NCBI GenBank assembly: GCA_964524705.1
Contig: CAZGDB010000008.1
Coordinates: forward strand, 1 to 56,092
Source of the DNA: CAZGDB01 sp964524705
GTDB taxonomy: Bacteria; Pseudomonadota; Gammaproteobacteria; Berkiellales; Berkiellaceae
DNA: 56,092 nucleotides
Direction of reading: 5' to 3'
Under the pieces are notes generated by a model. That model made no database searches and had not been told where the DNA came from. It saw only the letters and a list, made by a program, of their open reading frames with translations. The position numbers were made by a program, and so were the translations under genes. Each line of letters opens with the position of its first letter. The first letter of the stretch is position 1. Below, in pieces: positions 25,972-35,360 of this stretch.

Positions 25972-26900
25972 TTACTGAAGGCAAGCAAAAAGGGGAAGCC
26001 AAGCTCATCCGCCTCAAACTCGCACCCATGGAATATGCGGTTCCAAAACCTGATTGGATACGCGTGCGTGCCAGCCATGCGCCAGAAGTTGCAGCACTCA
26101 AAAGTTTATTACGTGAAAACAAACTTGTTACAGTATGTGAAGAAGCTTCCTGCCCTAACATCAATGAGTGTTTTGGAAAAGGCACAGCTACTTTTATGAT
26201 TATGGGTGACAAGTGCACGCGTCGTTGTAGTTTTTGTGATGTGGCACATGGTAAACCAGATGCTTTAGATGTGAATGAGCCTGCTAATTTGGCGATTGCC
26301 ATTTCCAAACTCCAACTCAAGTATGTGGTCATTACCTCTGTAGACAGAGACGACTTAAAAGATGGTGGCGCGGGACATTTTGCAGATTGTATTCAAGCTT
26401 TACGTATTGCCCACCCTGCCTTACAAATTGAAATTTTAGTGCCTGATTTTAGAGGCCGCATGTTACTTGCCTTAGAAAAACTCAAAACAGCGCTACCTGA
26501 TGTATTTAATCATAATTTAGAAACAGCACCACGTTTATATAAAATGGCCCGTCCTGGGTCTGATTATCAAGCCTCATTAAATTTGATTCAAGAATTCAAA
26601 AGACAGTTCCCCCATATCCCAACCAAATCTGGACTCATGTTAGGATTAGGCGAGGAAGATGAAGAAATTATCAGTGTGATGCGCGACTTGTATAACCATG
26701 GATGTGACCGCTTAACCTTAGGGCAATATTTACAGCCTAGTAAGTTTCATTTACCGGTAACACGTTATGTGACCCCAGAAACCTTTGCTAAGTTTGAAAC
26801 CATTGGCTATGAAATTGGTTTTCAGCATGTAGCCAGTGGACCACTGGTCCGGTCTTCCTATCATGCTGATAAACAAGCAGCTGGAGAAACAGTACGTTAG
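25968..26900 (+). CDS. lipA: Lipoyl synthase
   Basis: A radical-SAM enzyme that inserts two sulfur atoms into the octanoyl chains placed by LipB, activating pyruvate and 2-oxoglutarate dehydrogenases. The auxiliary cluster ligands are Cys57, Cys62 and Cys68 (CEEASCPNINEC). The SAM cluster ligands are Cys83, Cys87 and Cys90 (CTRRCSFC). The C-terminal RSSYHAD supplies the conserved Ser. The length of 310 residues is usual. Translation is coupled to lipB. Its stop overlaps the end of the convergent large gene by four bases. Confidence 0.98.
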   Translation: MITEGKQKGEAKLIRLKLAPMEYAVPKPDWIRVRASHAPEVAALKSLLRENKLVTVCEEASCPNINECFGKGTATFMIMGDKCTRRCSFCDVAHGKPDALDVNEPANLAIAISKLQLKYVVITSVDRDDLKDGGAGHFADCIQALRIAHPALQIEILVPDFRGRMLLALEKLKTALPDVFNHNLETAPRLYKMARPGSDYQASLNLIQEFKRQFPHIPTKSGLMLGLGEEDEEIISVMRDLYNHGCDRLTLGQYLQPSKFHLPVTRYVTPETFAKFETIGYEIGFQHVASGPLVRSSYHADKQAAGETVR

Positions 26901-29551
26901 GCTTGGGTTCGCACTGAAAAATCAAGCTTTCGCTCTACATGCTCTATCTGGCGTGTTATAGCATCCCGTGTTTTTCCTGCCAAATAAGTAGCGGGCGCTT
27001 TTTTAATTAAACACGCATTACTATTCTCTTGGTTCAGGCATTCCTGACATTTTTGTTTTAAAGGTTCTAAAGTTGCACATAAAGATTGTAATTCTGTTGT
27101 AGTTTCAGAATACCAACCCCATTTTTCAGAAAAATAAGAGCTCTTATTTTCTTCAGCGGTGATTTTCTCGCATAATTTTTCCAACTCTAAAATAGTATTT
27201 TCTAATAATTCAACAGGCGTACCCTTAGCAGTATCGACCAATCCATTTTCTAACGCCGCGTTCACAACATCCATATTTTTCTTATATGCAGCTTTAATCT
27301 CCATCATGTTCTTTATTATACATGGTTGTGGTGGTGCAATATCACACCCCACATAGTTTAATAACTGAAACAAACTGCGGACCAAACCAAACAGGTATGC
27401 TGAGACATTCAACCCTAAAGCAGCCGTATCTAAATCCCCCATGTGCTTACGCAAGATTTCTTGCGTCTTCCTATAAAGCACCTCATCCTCTTTTTCTAAA
27501 CGGATGGCAATTTCTTTGGCTTTCTCATGCAGTGCTGGTGGTAAACACTGAAAATGTTCATAGAAAAACTTAACTTGCAAACGATTACTTTCTAATCGTA
27601 GATTTTCTGCCCATTCAGGATCTTCAGTCTTAAAAACAGTCAACACTTCTTGGAAACGTTCAATACTTTCTGTTGCTTGGTATACATTTTCTGCATTATC
27701 GATCTTGGTTTCTTGCAAATGCATTGGCACAAAGTCTTCTAATTGTTTTTTAACAGCAACTACTTTTTCCCGCATCCGCTGATAGGCACCAGAATATTTT
27801 ATGTGCTCTGATTCAGGATACAATGTTTTATACAAACCCAAATAATGCATTTCTTCCAAATAGCATTCTAAACGTTTTTGCAAAACAGCAAGATCTGCCT
27901 GTGAAGACACAAAGTTTTCTGCTACATCAAAGGAAAATGGTGTTTCATTAGCATATTGTAGTGCATTACAAACACGTGATTGCAAAACCTGTACACCAGC
28001 TGCTGCATTCACCCAATCCAAACCTTCGGAAACCTTAGCACTTTTATTATTATTAAACACTTTCACTAATTCGTTAACCGTGTAATATTTCGGATGTTGC
28101 CCATCACAAATACGCTTAAAATCCTGATTCACTTTTAACATAACCTGAGAAAATACTTCATTCACTTCAGGAAGACTATGCTGCAAATCAGATTCCATCT
28201 CGTCTTCAAAAGCAATATTTTTTACAATTCTCGTAGCATACTCTAATTTCTCAGCATCGGTTTCTGAAACTCTCAAAAACACTTCCAGACGCGTTAACAA
28301 AGGCAAGCTATTATAATGGCTCACCACTCCAGCAATCTCTGCATGATGGTTATTAACATACTGTGCACTATCCACACCCAAAGATTCCTTCAACAATCTA
28401 CGCTCAGCAGTTTTTGTTAAAATAGCGCGATCTGGACCTATTTCATGCCACATAAACAGTTGTCCACCTTTATCTCCGCCATAGCCACCCTGTGCTAAGA
28501 CTTGATAGGCCGCTTCATATTCTTGAATCCGTTCATAGGCTGCCACATACAAAAACTTTTTTTGTACTCCACCGGCGTTTAAAAATTGTTTTAACTGATT
28601 GGCAACTTCTTGACCACGTGTTTTGCGAATATACGGAATTTTTTTCAACATCTCATCTTTAATTGTTGGATCTACGGCAAGTTGTTCTTCAATAAACCGA
28701 TACAACGTAATGAGTTGTGCATCCTTAACTTTTTCAGGATCCCAAGTTTCAGGTGTACTTCTGCCTGCATGCAAAAACAAATGGCCACCTGCAGTTCCAT
28801 GCATTCCAGGCACGATATCTGCCCGAATATTCGTATTTTCATTATTATTAAGAAAATTACTAGGCACAACAGGAGTAAAGGCACAAGTTCGCTCATGTTC
28901 TGCATATAGAACCAAAGATCTGTTTACAACCGATGGTATTGCTTCGGTAAATCTTGGATCAGACCAATACACGAGATGCGTCATGTGACGTCCTGGAACA
29001 GGATCGATTAATTGTAAATTAATGTTAATTTCCAGTATTTTTTCGCACCACTCAGAAACATCTTGATCAGCCTCTAATGCATGATTCAACATGTTTTTTA
29101 ATCCACCGGCCACTCCTTTATTCGGGGAATCACTGATTATTTTTCTCAACTGTTCTGTGGTGATACCGATAGTACCTGATTCACGAATTGCTTTTTGAAT
29201 TCTTGTAATCTCATGTGTACAGAGCAGTGCTTCACAGCTCCCACGGCTATGGGCGGTTAAATTAATCGTAGTATCCCCCTGCACCGCTTGTTGCAGGATA
29301 TTCATAACCCCGTGTGCCACATAGGTATTGGCATTTAAACCGAAGACTCCTTCGGGTCCTACGACTTCTTTTACTTTTGCAGCTGGTAACAAATCATGCA
29401 TGATGCTCAACGTATCCCCATAAGGCTGGTGCTGCGTTGGCGCATGTGTCATTTTTTGACCAGATCCAAAAAATATAAGTGTATATGCCATATTGTTATT
29501 AGAATATTTACTACTCAGTAGCTGCAATTTTATGATATTCCTCAGCTTCAC
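26897..29551 (-). CDS. Large effector-like protein with an N-terminal DUF2235/Tle1-like lipase region
   Basis: An 884-residue frame from a GTG at 29551; the ATG at 29491 gives 864 residues and begins MAYTLIFFGSG, a plausible first strand. Neither start has a clear ribosome site. Counting from that ATG, residues 75-85 (INLTAHSRGSC) hold a nucleophile elbow with Ser82, Asp163 lies in LIDPVPG, and His231 lies in VPGMHGTAGGH. EHERTCAFTPV (about 199-209) resembles the DERR..F.PV stretch of DUF2235 proteins, and PGxHxxxGG resembles their catalytic-His region. The family includes T6SS phospholipase effectors of the Tle1 group. The remaining ~600 residues are helical with no recognised domain. No signal peptide is present. 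Hydrolase activity and export are inferences. Confidence 0.6.
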   Translation of the reverse strand: MKLRNIIKLQLLSSKYSNNNMAYTLIFFGSGQKMTHAPTQHQPYGDTLSIMHDLLPAAKVKEVVGPEGVFGLNANTYVAHGVMNILQQAVQGDTTINLTAHSRGSCEALLCTHEITRIQKAIRESGTIGITTEQLRKIISDSPNKGVAGGLKNMLNHALEADQDVSEWCEKILEININLQLIDPVPGRHMTHLVYWSDPRFTEAIPSVVNRSLVLYAEHERTCAFTPVVPSNFLNNNENTNIRADIVPGMHGTAGGHLFLHAGRSTPETWDPEKVKDAQLITLYRFIEEQLAVDPTIKDEMLKKIPYIRKTRGQEVANQLKQFLNAGGVQKKFLYVAAYERIQEYEAAYQVLAQGGYGGDKGGQLFMWHEIGPDRAILTKTAERRLLKESLGVDSAQYVNNHHAEIAGVVSHYNSLPLLTRLEVFLRVSETDAEKLEYATRIVKNIAFEDEMESDLQHSLPEVNEVFSQVMLKVNQDFKRICDGQHPKYYTVNELVKVFNNNKSAKVSEGLDWVNAAAGVQVLQSRVCNALQYANETPFSFDVAENFVSSQADLAVLQKRLECYLEEMHYLGLYKTLYPESEHIKYSGAYQRMREKVVAVKKQLEDFVPMHLQETKIDNAENVYQATESIERFQEVLTVFKTEDPEWAENLRLESNRLQVKFFYEHFQCLPPALHEKAKEIAIRLEKEDEVLYRKTQEILRKHMGDLDTAALGLNVSAYLFGLVRSLFQLLNYVGCDIAPPQPCIIKNMMEIKAAYKKNMDVVNAALENGLVDTAKGTPVELLENTILELEKLCEKITAEENKSSYFSEKWGWYSETTTELQSLCATLEPLKQKCQECLNQENSNACLIKKAPATYLAGKTRDAITRQIEHVERKLDFSVRTQA

Positions 29552-29630
29552 TCAATAGTTTTTTAACTAAATAACAAAAAATTATCCTTTGTTAACTGAC
29601 TCATATTTGATCTATTTCAAAGATCAGGCA

Positions 29631-30989
29631 TTAAACGGCAGCTAATTGACTAAATATACCCCCTAATGCCCCATTACTCATAAAGAGGATCTGCCAATCT
29701 GATTGTATATGCACTTGTAAGTAATGAAATAAAGATGACGCATCATAAAGTATAGTTGTAGGCTGCGCGCAGCCTGCTAACATGCCTTCCACATCCCAAG
29801 GAAGTGCTTTTTCACTATAGAACACAATATGCTGAGCATCACGTAAAGCACCTGGTAATGTACGTTGATGATGACCTGCTTTCATAGTGTTAGATCTGAG
29901 GTCTACCACCGCCATAATGGGGGCTCGCTCCCCTACTTTTGCCCTTAAGGCAGCAAGGCTCATCTGTATGGCGGTAGGATGATGTGCAAAATCATCATAA
30001 TACGGAGCCCCTTGAAAGACCCCCTTATACTCTAGGCGTCTTTTAACCGGTTTAAAGGCTGCTAAAGCCGCAATAGCCATCTTAAGTTCTACCCCAACCT
30101 GTTGGGTTGCCAACAAAGCATGTAAGGCATTTTGCAGATTATGGACCCCATAAACCTCCCAGGTACCCTGTGCTTGAGCCTTACCTTGAAAGAGCACCGC
30201 AAAGGTTTGAGCGGTAGGATCCAAAGGAATAATCTGCCATGCCATCGCATTATCTGTTTTGACCCAGGGTGACCATAACCCTTTTTGCACAACAGCATTC
30301 ATCGTCTCCGTATCAGGTGCAATCAAAGTGCCTTGTGGTGGAATCAGCCTAACCCCATGGTGAAATTGTTTAATAATATCTGCTAAAGAATCAAAGATAT
30401 CAGCATGATCAAACTCTAAATTATTAATCACAAAAACATCTGGAGCATAGTGCATAAACTTAGAACGTTTATCAAAAAATGCCGTGTCATACTCATCCGC
30501 TTCTATCACAAAATACGGGCTTTCCGTTAAGCGGCTCGTTACTCCGAAGTTTTCAGGTACTCCACCAATTAAAAAACTAGGATTTAAACCACAAGACTCT
30601 AATATCCAGGTGACCATACTAGCGGTACTGGTTTTACCATGGGTCCCTGCCAGAGCAATCACTGTTTTATCTTTTAAAATCGTATCATGTAACCATTGTG
30701 GTGCTGAGGTATACGCATAGCCTTTAGCTAAAACGGCTTCCACCACCGGATGCCCACGGCCTAAAGCATTCCCCACTAAAACTAAGTCTGGTGCAAATTT
30801 TACTAAGGCTTCAACAGAATAGCCTTCATCATATACAACCCCAACATTTTTAAGTTGGTCTGACATCGGTGGATAAACCCCCGCATCTTGTCCCCCTACT
30901 ACATAGCCAGCTTGTTGGGCAATTCTGGCAATCCCACCCATGAAGGTGCCACCAATGCCTAAAATATAAATCCGTTTTTGTGGTTGCAT
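29631..30989 (-). CDS. mpl: UDP-MurNAc:L-Ala-gamma-D-Glu-meso-DAP ligase (murein peptide ligase)
   Basis: Reattaches the recycled tripeptide to UDP-MurNAc in peptidoglycan recycling. A Mur-ligase protein of 452 residues, with an N-terminal Rossmann region (ILGIGGTFMGGIA), the ATP loop AGTHGKTSTASM (about 114-125), the central EADEYDTAF and NNLEFDHADIF segments, and a C-terminal DDFAHHPTAI. This last form is typical of Mpl and MurC. The Mpl-type N-terminus and the gene's isolation from the dcw cell-wall cluster favour Mpl over MurC. GGAG lies about nine bases before the ATG, inside the end of the upstream membrane-protein gene. Confidence 0.92.
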   Translation of the reverse strand: MQPQKRIYILGIGGTFMGGIARIAQQAGYVVGGQDAGVYPPMSDQLKNVGVVYDEGYSVEALVKFAPDLVLVGNALGRGHPVVEAVLAKGYAYTSAPQWLHDTILKDKTVIALAGTHGKTSTASMVTWILESCGLNPSFLIGGVPENFGVTSRLTESPYFVIEADEYDTAFFDKRSKFMHYAPDVFVINNLEFDHADIFDSLADIIKQFHHGVRLIPPQGTLIAPDTETMNAVVQKGLWSPWVKTDNAMAWQIIPLDPTAQTFAVLFQGKAQAQGTWEVYGVHNLQNALHALLATQQVGVELKMAIAALAAFKPVKRRLEYKGVFQGAPYYDDFAHHPTAIQMSLAALRAKVGERAPIMAVVDLRSNTMKAGHHQRTLPGALRDAQHIVFYSEKALPWDVEGMLAGCAQPTTILYDASSLFHYLQVHIQSDWQILFMSNGALGGIFSQLAAV

Positions 30990-30995
30990 CCTGCG

Positions 30996-31484
30996 CTACT
31001 CCAATGGCATCTCTGGTAAAATGGCTAATAATGGTAAAACACTGGTAAGTTCTACTACAAACACCCAACACCCTGCTATCCAAGGGTTCACTTCTAGGGT
31101 TTCTCTGTAAATTTTTAAATTTACACAAAACTTCCATAGCGACAGCAACGCAAACAACAAGGTTATAGGGACAACTAACAGCATTAATCCCATAATCGTA
31201 AAAATCGTGCTGACCCCGAAGATTGCGACACTCATTTTTATCCAACGATTTGTTTTATTATAAAACCCCGTTAACACACGAAGCGATAATAACGGTATAA
31301 CTAATGAAGCAAGTAACGCCAATATTGCCACTAGACTAATGGGCATCACCTGAAAAATAGAGATTGCCGCCACTAAAAACTGAAAAAATATAAACCCGAT
31401 AATTGTCAGGGGCGCATAAGGAACCACGGCGGTAGAGACTTGAAAAAAACATAAGGGTAAAAGGCGTGTTAAAGTTTTGTACAT
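30996..31484 (-). CDS. Small integral membrane protein of unknown function
   Basis: A 162-residue hydrophobic protein with about four to five membrane segments (about 24-45, 47-70, 84-105, 107-125 and 135-155). Few charged residues occur apart from the KTNRWIK loop and KIYRETLEVN. No family motif is recognised. It ends six bases before the mpl ATG and supplies the mpl ribosome site, so the two are likely one operon. The codon pattern is consistent with a real gene: no in-frame stops and a Phe/Leu/Ile-rich composition. The function is unknown. Confidence 0.65.
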   Translation of the reverse strand: MYKTLTRLLPLCFFQVSTAVVPYAPLTIIGFIFFQFLVAAISIFQVMPISLVAILALLASLVIPLLSLRVLTGFYNKTNRWIKMSVAIFGVSTIFTIMGLMLLVVPITLLFALLSLWKFCVNLKIYRETLEVNPWIAGCWVFVVELTSVLPLLAILPEMPLE

Positions 31485-31604
31485 ATGAGTTATTTTTTTG
31501 ACACAATAAAAAGGGTCTGCTGCATTGTGCTATGATGACAGGTTTTAAGACAAGTGCAATCAGGGCTATTTTAGTTCGTATCATAACCTAATCAAAAGGT
31601 TTAA

Positions 31605-31634
31605 GGTCCCTCAATTTTAGATATAATGAGCATC
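31605..31634 (+). promoter_or_regulatory. Predicted promoter of pfp
   Basis: A consensus -10 TATAAT lies at 31622-31627 with a weak -35 about 17 bases upstream. It is 37 bases before the pfp ATG, which is preceded by AAGGA. It lies in the 180-base divergent space between the small membrane gene and pfp; nothing else is seen there. Confidence 0.45.
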
Positions 31635-31664
31635 TTTCTCTCATCACTATATTAAGGATAATTT

Positions 31665-32885
31665 ATGCAAGCCAATGTGTTATATGCTCAATCTGGCGGA
31701 GTAACTGCAGTTATTAATGCTACTGCTGCGGGGGTAATTGAAGCCTGCCGTAAGCATCCAGAGACTTTTGGGAAGGTATATGCGGGGCTTTCAGGGATTA
31801 TAGGGGTATTAGAACAACAACTGTATGATACTTCTGTTTTTACTGATGCAGAGGTTGCGCGTTTAAAGCAAACACCGGGTGGATTTTTTAGGTCTTGCCG
31901 ACATAACTTAAAATGGCCTCAACATGAAGCAGATTTTCATAAAATATTAGCTTGTTTTAAAGCCTACAACATTCGCTACTTTTTTTACAATGGGGGTAAT
32001 GATTCCCAAGACACCACCCATCAATTAGCAGAGTTTTGTGCACGCGAGGGATATGCGGTGCAATGTATTGGGATCCCAAAAACTATTGACAATGACTTAC
32101 CCATTACCGACAACTGTCCTGGCTTTGGTTCCGTAGCTAAATACGTAGGGATTGCGACTTTAGAAGCGAGCATGGACATTGCTTCCATGTGCAAGACCTC
32201 TACCAAGGTGTTTATTTTAGAAGTCATGGGTAGACATGCGGGATGGATCGCAGGCAGTGCAGGATTAGCGCAACGTCATGACAAAGACGCCCCTCATATT
32301 ATTTTATTGCCTGAGGTGCCTTTTGACAGTGAGCGTTTTTTAGCTAAGGTACAGTCTACGGTTGATGAACAAGGTTATTGTGTTGTAGTTGCTTCTGAAG
32401 GGTTACAGCATGCTGATGGCACTTTCATTAGTGCCAGCGGGCATAAGGATGCCTTTGGGCATGCACAGCTTGGTGGGGTAGCACCATATTTAGCAAATCA
32501 CTTACAAACCCAGCTCAAATTAAAATGTCACTGGGCGGTTGCTGATTATTTACAACGTTCTGCACGCCATATTGCCTCGCAAGTAGATTTAGAACAAGCA
32601 ATTGCTGTGGGAACAGCGGCTGTAGAATTTTCATTAGCAGGAAAGAATGGCGTGATGCCTGTGATCTGCAGAATTCAAGATAATCCTTATCGGTGGAAAA
32701 TTGGAGAAGCACCATTAGTGGCTATTGCAAATCAAGAGCGTAAAATGCCTGCTGATTTTATTCGGGAAGATGGATTTGGGATAACAGAGAAGGCAAAAGC
32801 CTATTTTAGGCCTTTAATTCAAGGGGAAGCTTATCCTGCTTATAAGGATGGATTACCTGATTATTGGACCCTACCCAAACAATAA
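31665..32885 (+). CDS. pfp: Pyrophosphate-dependent 6-phosphofructokinase
   Basis: Interconverts fructose 6-phosphate and fructose 1,6-bisphosphate using pyrophosphate instead of ATP, so the step is reversible and spares ATP. The 406-residue protein shows the phosphofructokinase folds SGGVTAVINA (about 10-19), YNGGNDSQDT and IPKTIDNDLP. Two substitutions mark the pyrophosphate type: Asp113 in GGNDS where ATP enzymes have Gly, and Lys139 in PKTIDND where they have Gly. The MGRHAGWIA substrate loop is also present. It stands alone, with its own promoter and a shared terminator. The triosephosphate isomerase gene elsewhere in the window serves the same pathway. Confidence 0.93.
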   Translation: MQANVLYAQSGGVTAVINATAAGVIEACRKHPETFGKVYAGLSGIIGVLEQQLYDTSVFTDAEVARLKQTPGGFFRSCRHNLKWPQHEADFHKILACFKAYNIRYFFYNGGNDSQDTTHQLAEFCAREGYAVQCIGIPKTIDNDLPITDNCPGFGSVAKYVGIATLEASMDIASMCKTSTKVFILEVMGRHAGWIAGSAGLAQRHDKDAPHIILLPEVPFDSERFLAKVQSTVDEQGYCVVVASEGLQHADGTFISASGHKDAFGHAQLGGVAPYLANHLQTQLKLKCHWAVADYLQRSARHIASQVDLEQAIAVGTAAVEFSLAGKNGVMPVICRIQDNPYRWKIGEAPLVAIANQERKMPADFIREDGFGITEKAKAYFRPLIQGEAYPAYKDGLPDYWTLPKQ

Positions 32886-32902
32886 TAAACATTGTGGGCA
32901 TA

Positions 32903-32938
32903 AAAAAACCCGGGGCTTTTTCAAGAACCGGGTTTTTT
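32903..32938. terminator. Bidirectional rho-independent terminator between pfp and pnp
   Basis: The stem AAAAAACCCGG (32903-32913) pairs with CCGGGTTTTTT (32928-32938) around a 14-base loop that can pair further (CTT with AAG). A run of A on one side and T on the other lets it stop both pfp and the convergent nusA-pnp transcript. Confidence 0.92.
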
Positions 32939-32962
32939 ATTAGACAGTGAATCTAGTACAGA

Positions 32963-35071
32963 TTAAGCAAGATCTTGATCTGCAGGAGAATCTTCAACAT
33001 CTTTCATACTCAGACGCACGCGCCCTTGTCTGTCGATTTCCAATACCTTCACTTGCACTTCTTGTCCAACCTGTACAAAGTCTGCCACATTTTCAACGCG
33101 TTCTGCGCTCATTTGGGAGACATGTACCAATCCATCTTTACCAGGCAATATGGTCACAAAGGCACCAAAGTCTGCTAAACGGGCTACTTTTCCGGTATAG
33201 ACTTTCCCGACTTCGACTTCTGCAGTTAAAGAGTGGATACGTTGGCGTACCGCTTCAGAAGAGGCAGCATCAACTGCAACAATCACAATACGACCTTCGT
33301 CGTTAATATCGATACTTGCACCAGTTTCTTCAGTCAAGGCACGGATAGTTGCCCCACCCTTACCAATCACGTCCCGAATTTTTTCAGGGTTGATTTTAAA
33401 GGTCAGCATACGCGGTGCAAAATCAGACAGTTCTACACGAGGCGTTGCCATTACAGCATTCATCTGCGTTAAAATATGCAGACGTCCTGTACGTGCTTGA
33501 TCTAAGGCTACCTGCATAATTTCGCGGGTAATGCCATTAATCTTAATATCCATTTGCAAAGCTGTGATCCCATCAGCAGTACCTGCGACTTTAAAGTCCA
33601 TATCCCCTAGATGATCTTCATCACCCAAGATATCTGTCAATACTGCAAAACGATCATTTTCCTTCACTAAGCCCATCGCAATACCTGCTACAGGAGCCTT
33701 CAAAGGCACCCCAGCATCCATCAACGCTAAGCTAGAACCACAAACTGAGGCCATAGAACTGGAACCATTGGATTCCGTGATTTCAGAAACCACACGAATC
33801 ACATAAGGAAATTCATCATCTGTAGGCAATACTGCTTGCACACCACGCTTAGCTAAACGGCCATGGCCGATTTCACGTCGCTTAGGTCCGCTCATCATGC
33901 CAGTTTCCCCAACACAATATGGAGGGAAATTGTAATGCAGCATAAAGTTTTCTTTCTTTTCCCCAACTGGGTTATCTAAAACTTGTGCATCACGACCGGT
34001 ACCTAAAGTTGCAATCACTAATGCCTGCGTTTCCCCACGGGTAAACAAAGCAGAGCCATGGGTACGTGGCAATACGCCAGTACGAATCGCAATAGGACGT
34101 ACAGTTTCAGTATCACGACCATCAATACGCAGTTCACCCGATAAAATTCGGCCACGTACGATATCACGCTCTAATTCATGAAACTCAGATTGCACTTGTT
34201 CTTTGGTATAAGCAGCATCTGCAGTGAAATGCTCCACCATCTGTGCTTTTAGGACATTCAGTGCATCTTGACGCAAATATTTTTCTTGAATGCTATAAGC
34301 GCGCTCTAAAGCAGTACCCGCTTGTGCTTTTACTGCGGCCTTCAATGCCACATTCGCAGCTGCAGGAGCCCATTCCATTGGTGGTTTTGCCGTATGACGC
34401 GCAAAATCCTGAATGGCCTGAATCACTACTTGCATTTGACGATGACCAAACATCACTGCTTCTAACATCGTCTGTTCTGGCAACTCTTTGGCTTCAGATT
34501 CAACCATCAACACAGAACTTTCAGTTCCTGCAACAATTAAATCTAATAAAGAAGTTTTTAGCTCTTCAGAAGAAGGATTCAATAAGAACTCCCCTTCAGC
34601 AGAATACCCAACACGCGCAACAGCTACTGGACCTTCAAAAGGAATACCAGAAATTGCCAAAGCCGCAGAGGCACCAATTAATGCAGGCACATCTGGTTCA
34701 ACGGTAGGATCACAAGAGACCATCGTTGCCACAATTTGCACTTCATTCAAAAAACCTTCTGGAAACAAAGGACGTAGCGGACGATCGATTAAACGGGAAG
34801 TCAAAGACTCATACTCCGTAGGACGACCTTCCCTCTTAAAGAAACCGCCCGGTATACGGCCGGCTGCATACATACGCTCTTGGTAATGCACAGTTAAGGG
34901 GAAAAAATCACGCCCAGGGACTGCATCTTTGGCTGCAACCACGGCAACTAAGACCGTTGTGCCACCCATAGTAACTAAAACAGAACCAGTAGCATGACGT
35001 GCGATTTCACCAGTCTCTAATTTGACGGTGTGCTTCCCATACTGAAAAGAAAAACTATAAGCTGTAGACAC
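32963..35071 (-). CDS. pnp: Polyribonucleotide nucleotidyltransferase
   Basis: A phosphorolytic 3'-5' exoribonuclease and degradosome component. The 702-residue protein has two RNase PH cores (first with VTMGGTTVLVAVVAAK, second with RTHGSALFTRGETQALVIATLG), a KH domain (IRDVIGKGGATIRALTEETG, about 558-577) and a C-terminal S1 domain (GKVARLADFGAFVTILPGKDGLVH). The start is a GTG with AAGGA nearby. It follows rpsO by 19 bases with no terminator visible between, as in the classic rpsO-pnp operon. E. coli pnp is autoregulated through its leader; the leader here is short. Confidence 0.98.
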   Translation of the reverse strand: MSTAYSFSFQYGKHTVKLETGEIARHATGSVLVTMGGTTVLVAVVAAKDAVPGRDFFPLTVHYQERMYAAGRIPGGFFKREGRPTEYESLTSRLIDRPLRPLFPEGFLNEVQIVATMVSCDPTVEPDVPALIGASAALAISGIPFEGPVAVARVGYSAEGEFLLNPSSEELKTSLLDLIVAGTESSVLMVESEAKELPEQTMLEAVMFGHRQMQVVIQAIQDFARHTAKPPMEWAPAAANVALKAAVKAQAGTALERAYSIQEKYLRQDALNVLKAQMVEHFTADAAYTKEQVQSEFHELERDIVRGRILSGELRIDGRDTETVRPIAIRTGVLPRTHGSALFTRGETQALVIATLGTGRDAQVLDNPVGEKKENFMLHYNFPPYCVGETGMMSGPKRREIGHGRLAKRGVQAVLPTDDEFPYVIRVVSEITESNGSSSMASVCGSSLALMDAGVPLKAPVAGIAMGLVKENDRFAVLTDILGDEDHLGDMDFKVAGTADGITALQMDIKINGITREIMQVALDQARTGRLHILTQMNAVMATPRVELSDFAPRMLTFKINPEKIRDVIGKGGATIRALTEETGASIDINDEGRIVIVAVDAASSEAVRQRIHSLTAEVEVGKVYTGKVARLADFGAFVTILPGKDGLVHVSQMSAERVENVADFVQVGQEVQVKVLEIDRQGRVRLSMKDVEDSPADQDLA

Positions 35072-35090
35072 AACGTGCTTCCTTACTTTT

Positions 35091-35360
35091 TTAACGACGC
35101 AGCTCTAAACGCTGAATTAAATCTTGATAACGAGCAAATGCCGTTCGCTTTAAATAGTCCAATAATCTACGACGCGCACTCACCATATTGGTCAAACCAC
35201 GACGAGAATGTAAATCTTTTTTAAAAGACTTCAAATGTTCCGTTAAACTACGGATATTATGAGTCAATAATGCAACCTGTACTTCGGTAGACCCGGTATC
35301 AGCTGCACCACGTTGAAACTCCTTGACCACAGCGGCCTTCGCTTCTGCTGTTAAAGACAT
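35091..35360 (-). CDS. rpsO: 30S ribosomal protein uS15
   Basis: The 89-residue small-subunit protein that binds 16S rRNA early in assembly. The family segments GSTEVQVALLTHNIRSLTEHLK (about 22-43) and HSRRGLTNMVSARRRLLDYLK (about 51-71) are typical. It is preceded by a GTAGGAG-type ribosome site. It lies between truB and pnp as in most gammaproteobacteria. The upstream 100 bases border the assembly gap, so its promoter, if any, may be partly hidden. Confidence 0.98.
   Translation of the reverse strand: MSLTAEAKAAVVKEFQRGAADTGSTEVQVALLTHNIRSLTEHLKSFKKDLHSRRGLTNMVSARRRLLDYLKRTAFARYQDLIQRLELRR

Noticed and set aside
26897..29551. A Dot/Icm export signal in the C-termini of the unassigned proteins
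   Set aside because: No clear Glu-rich E-block or convincing terminal hydrophobic residue pattern is seen in any of the five, so export by that route is left as a possibility only.
32947..35071. Long open frames on the plus strand opposite pnp, and similar ones opposite infB, nuo genes and the membrane-hairpin genes
   Set aside because: They mirror codon bias of the real minus-strand genes, lack ribosome sites and have compositions unlike proteins.
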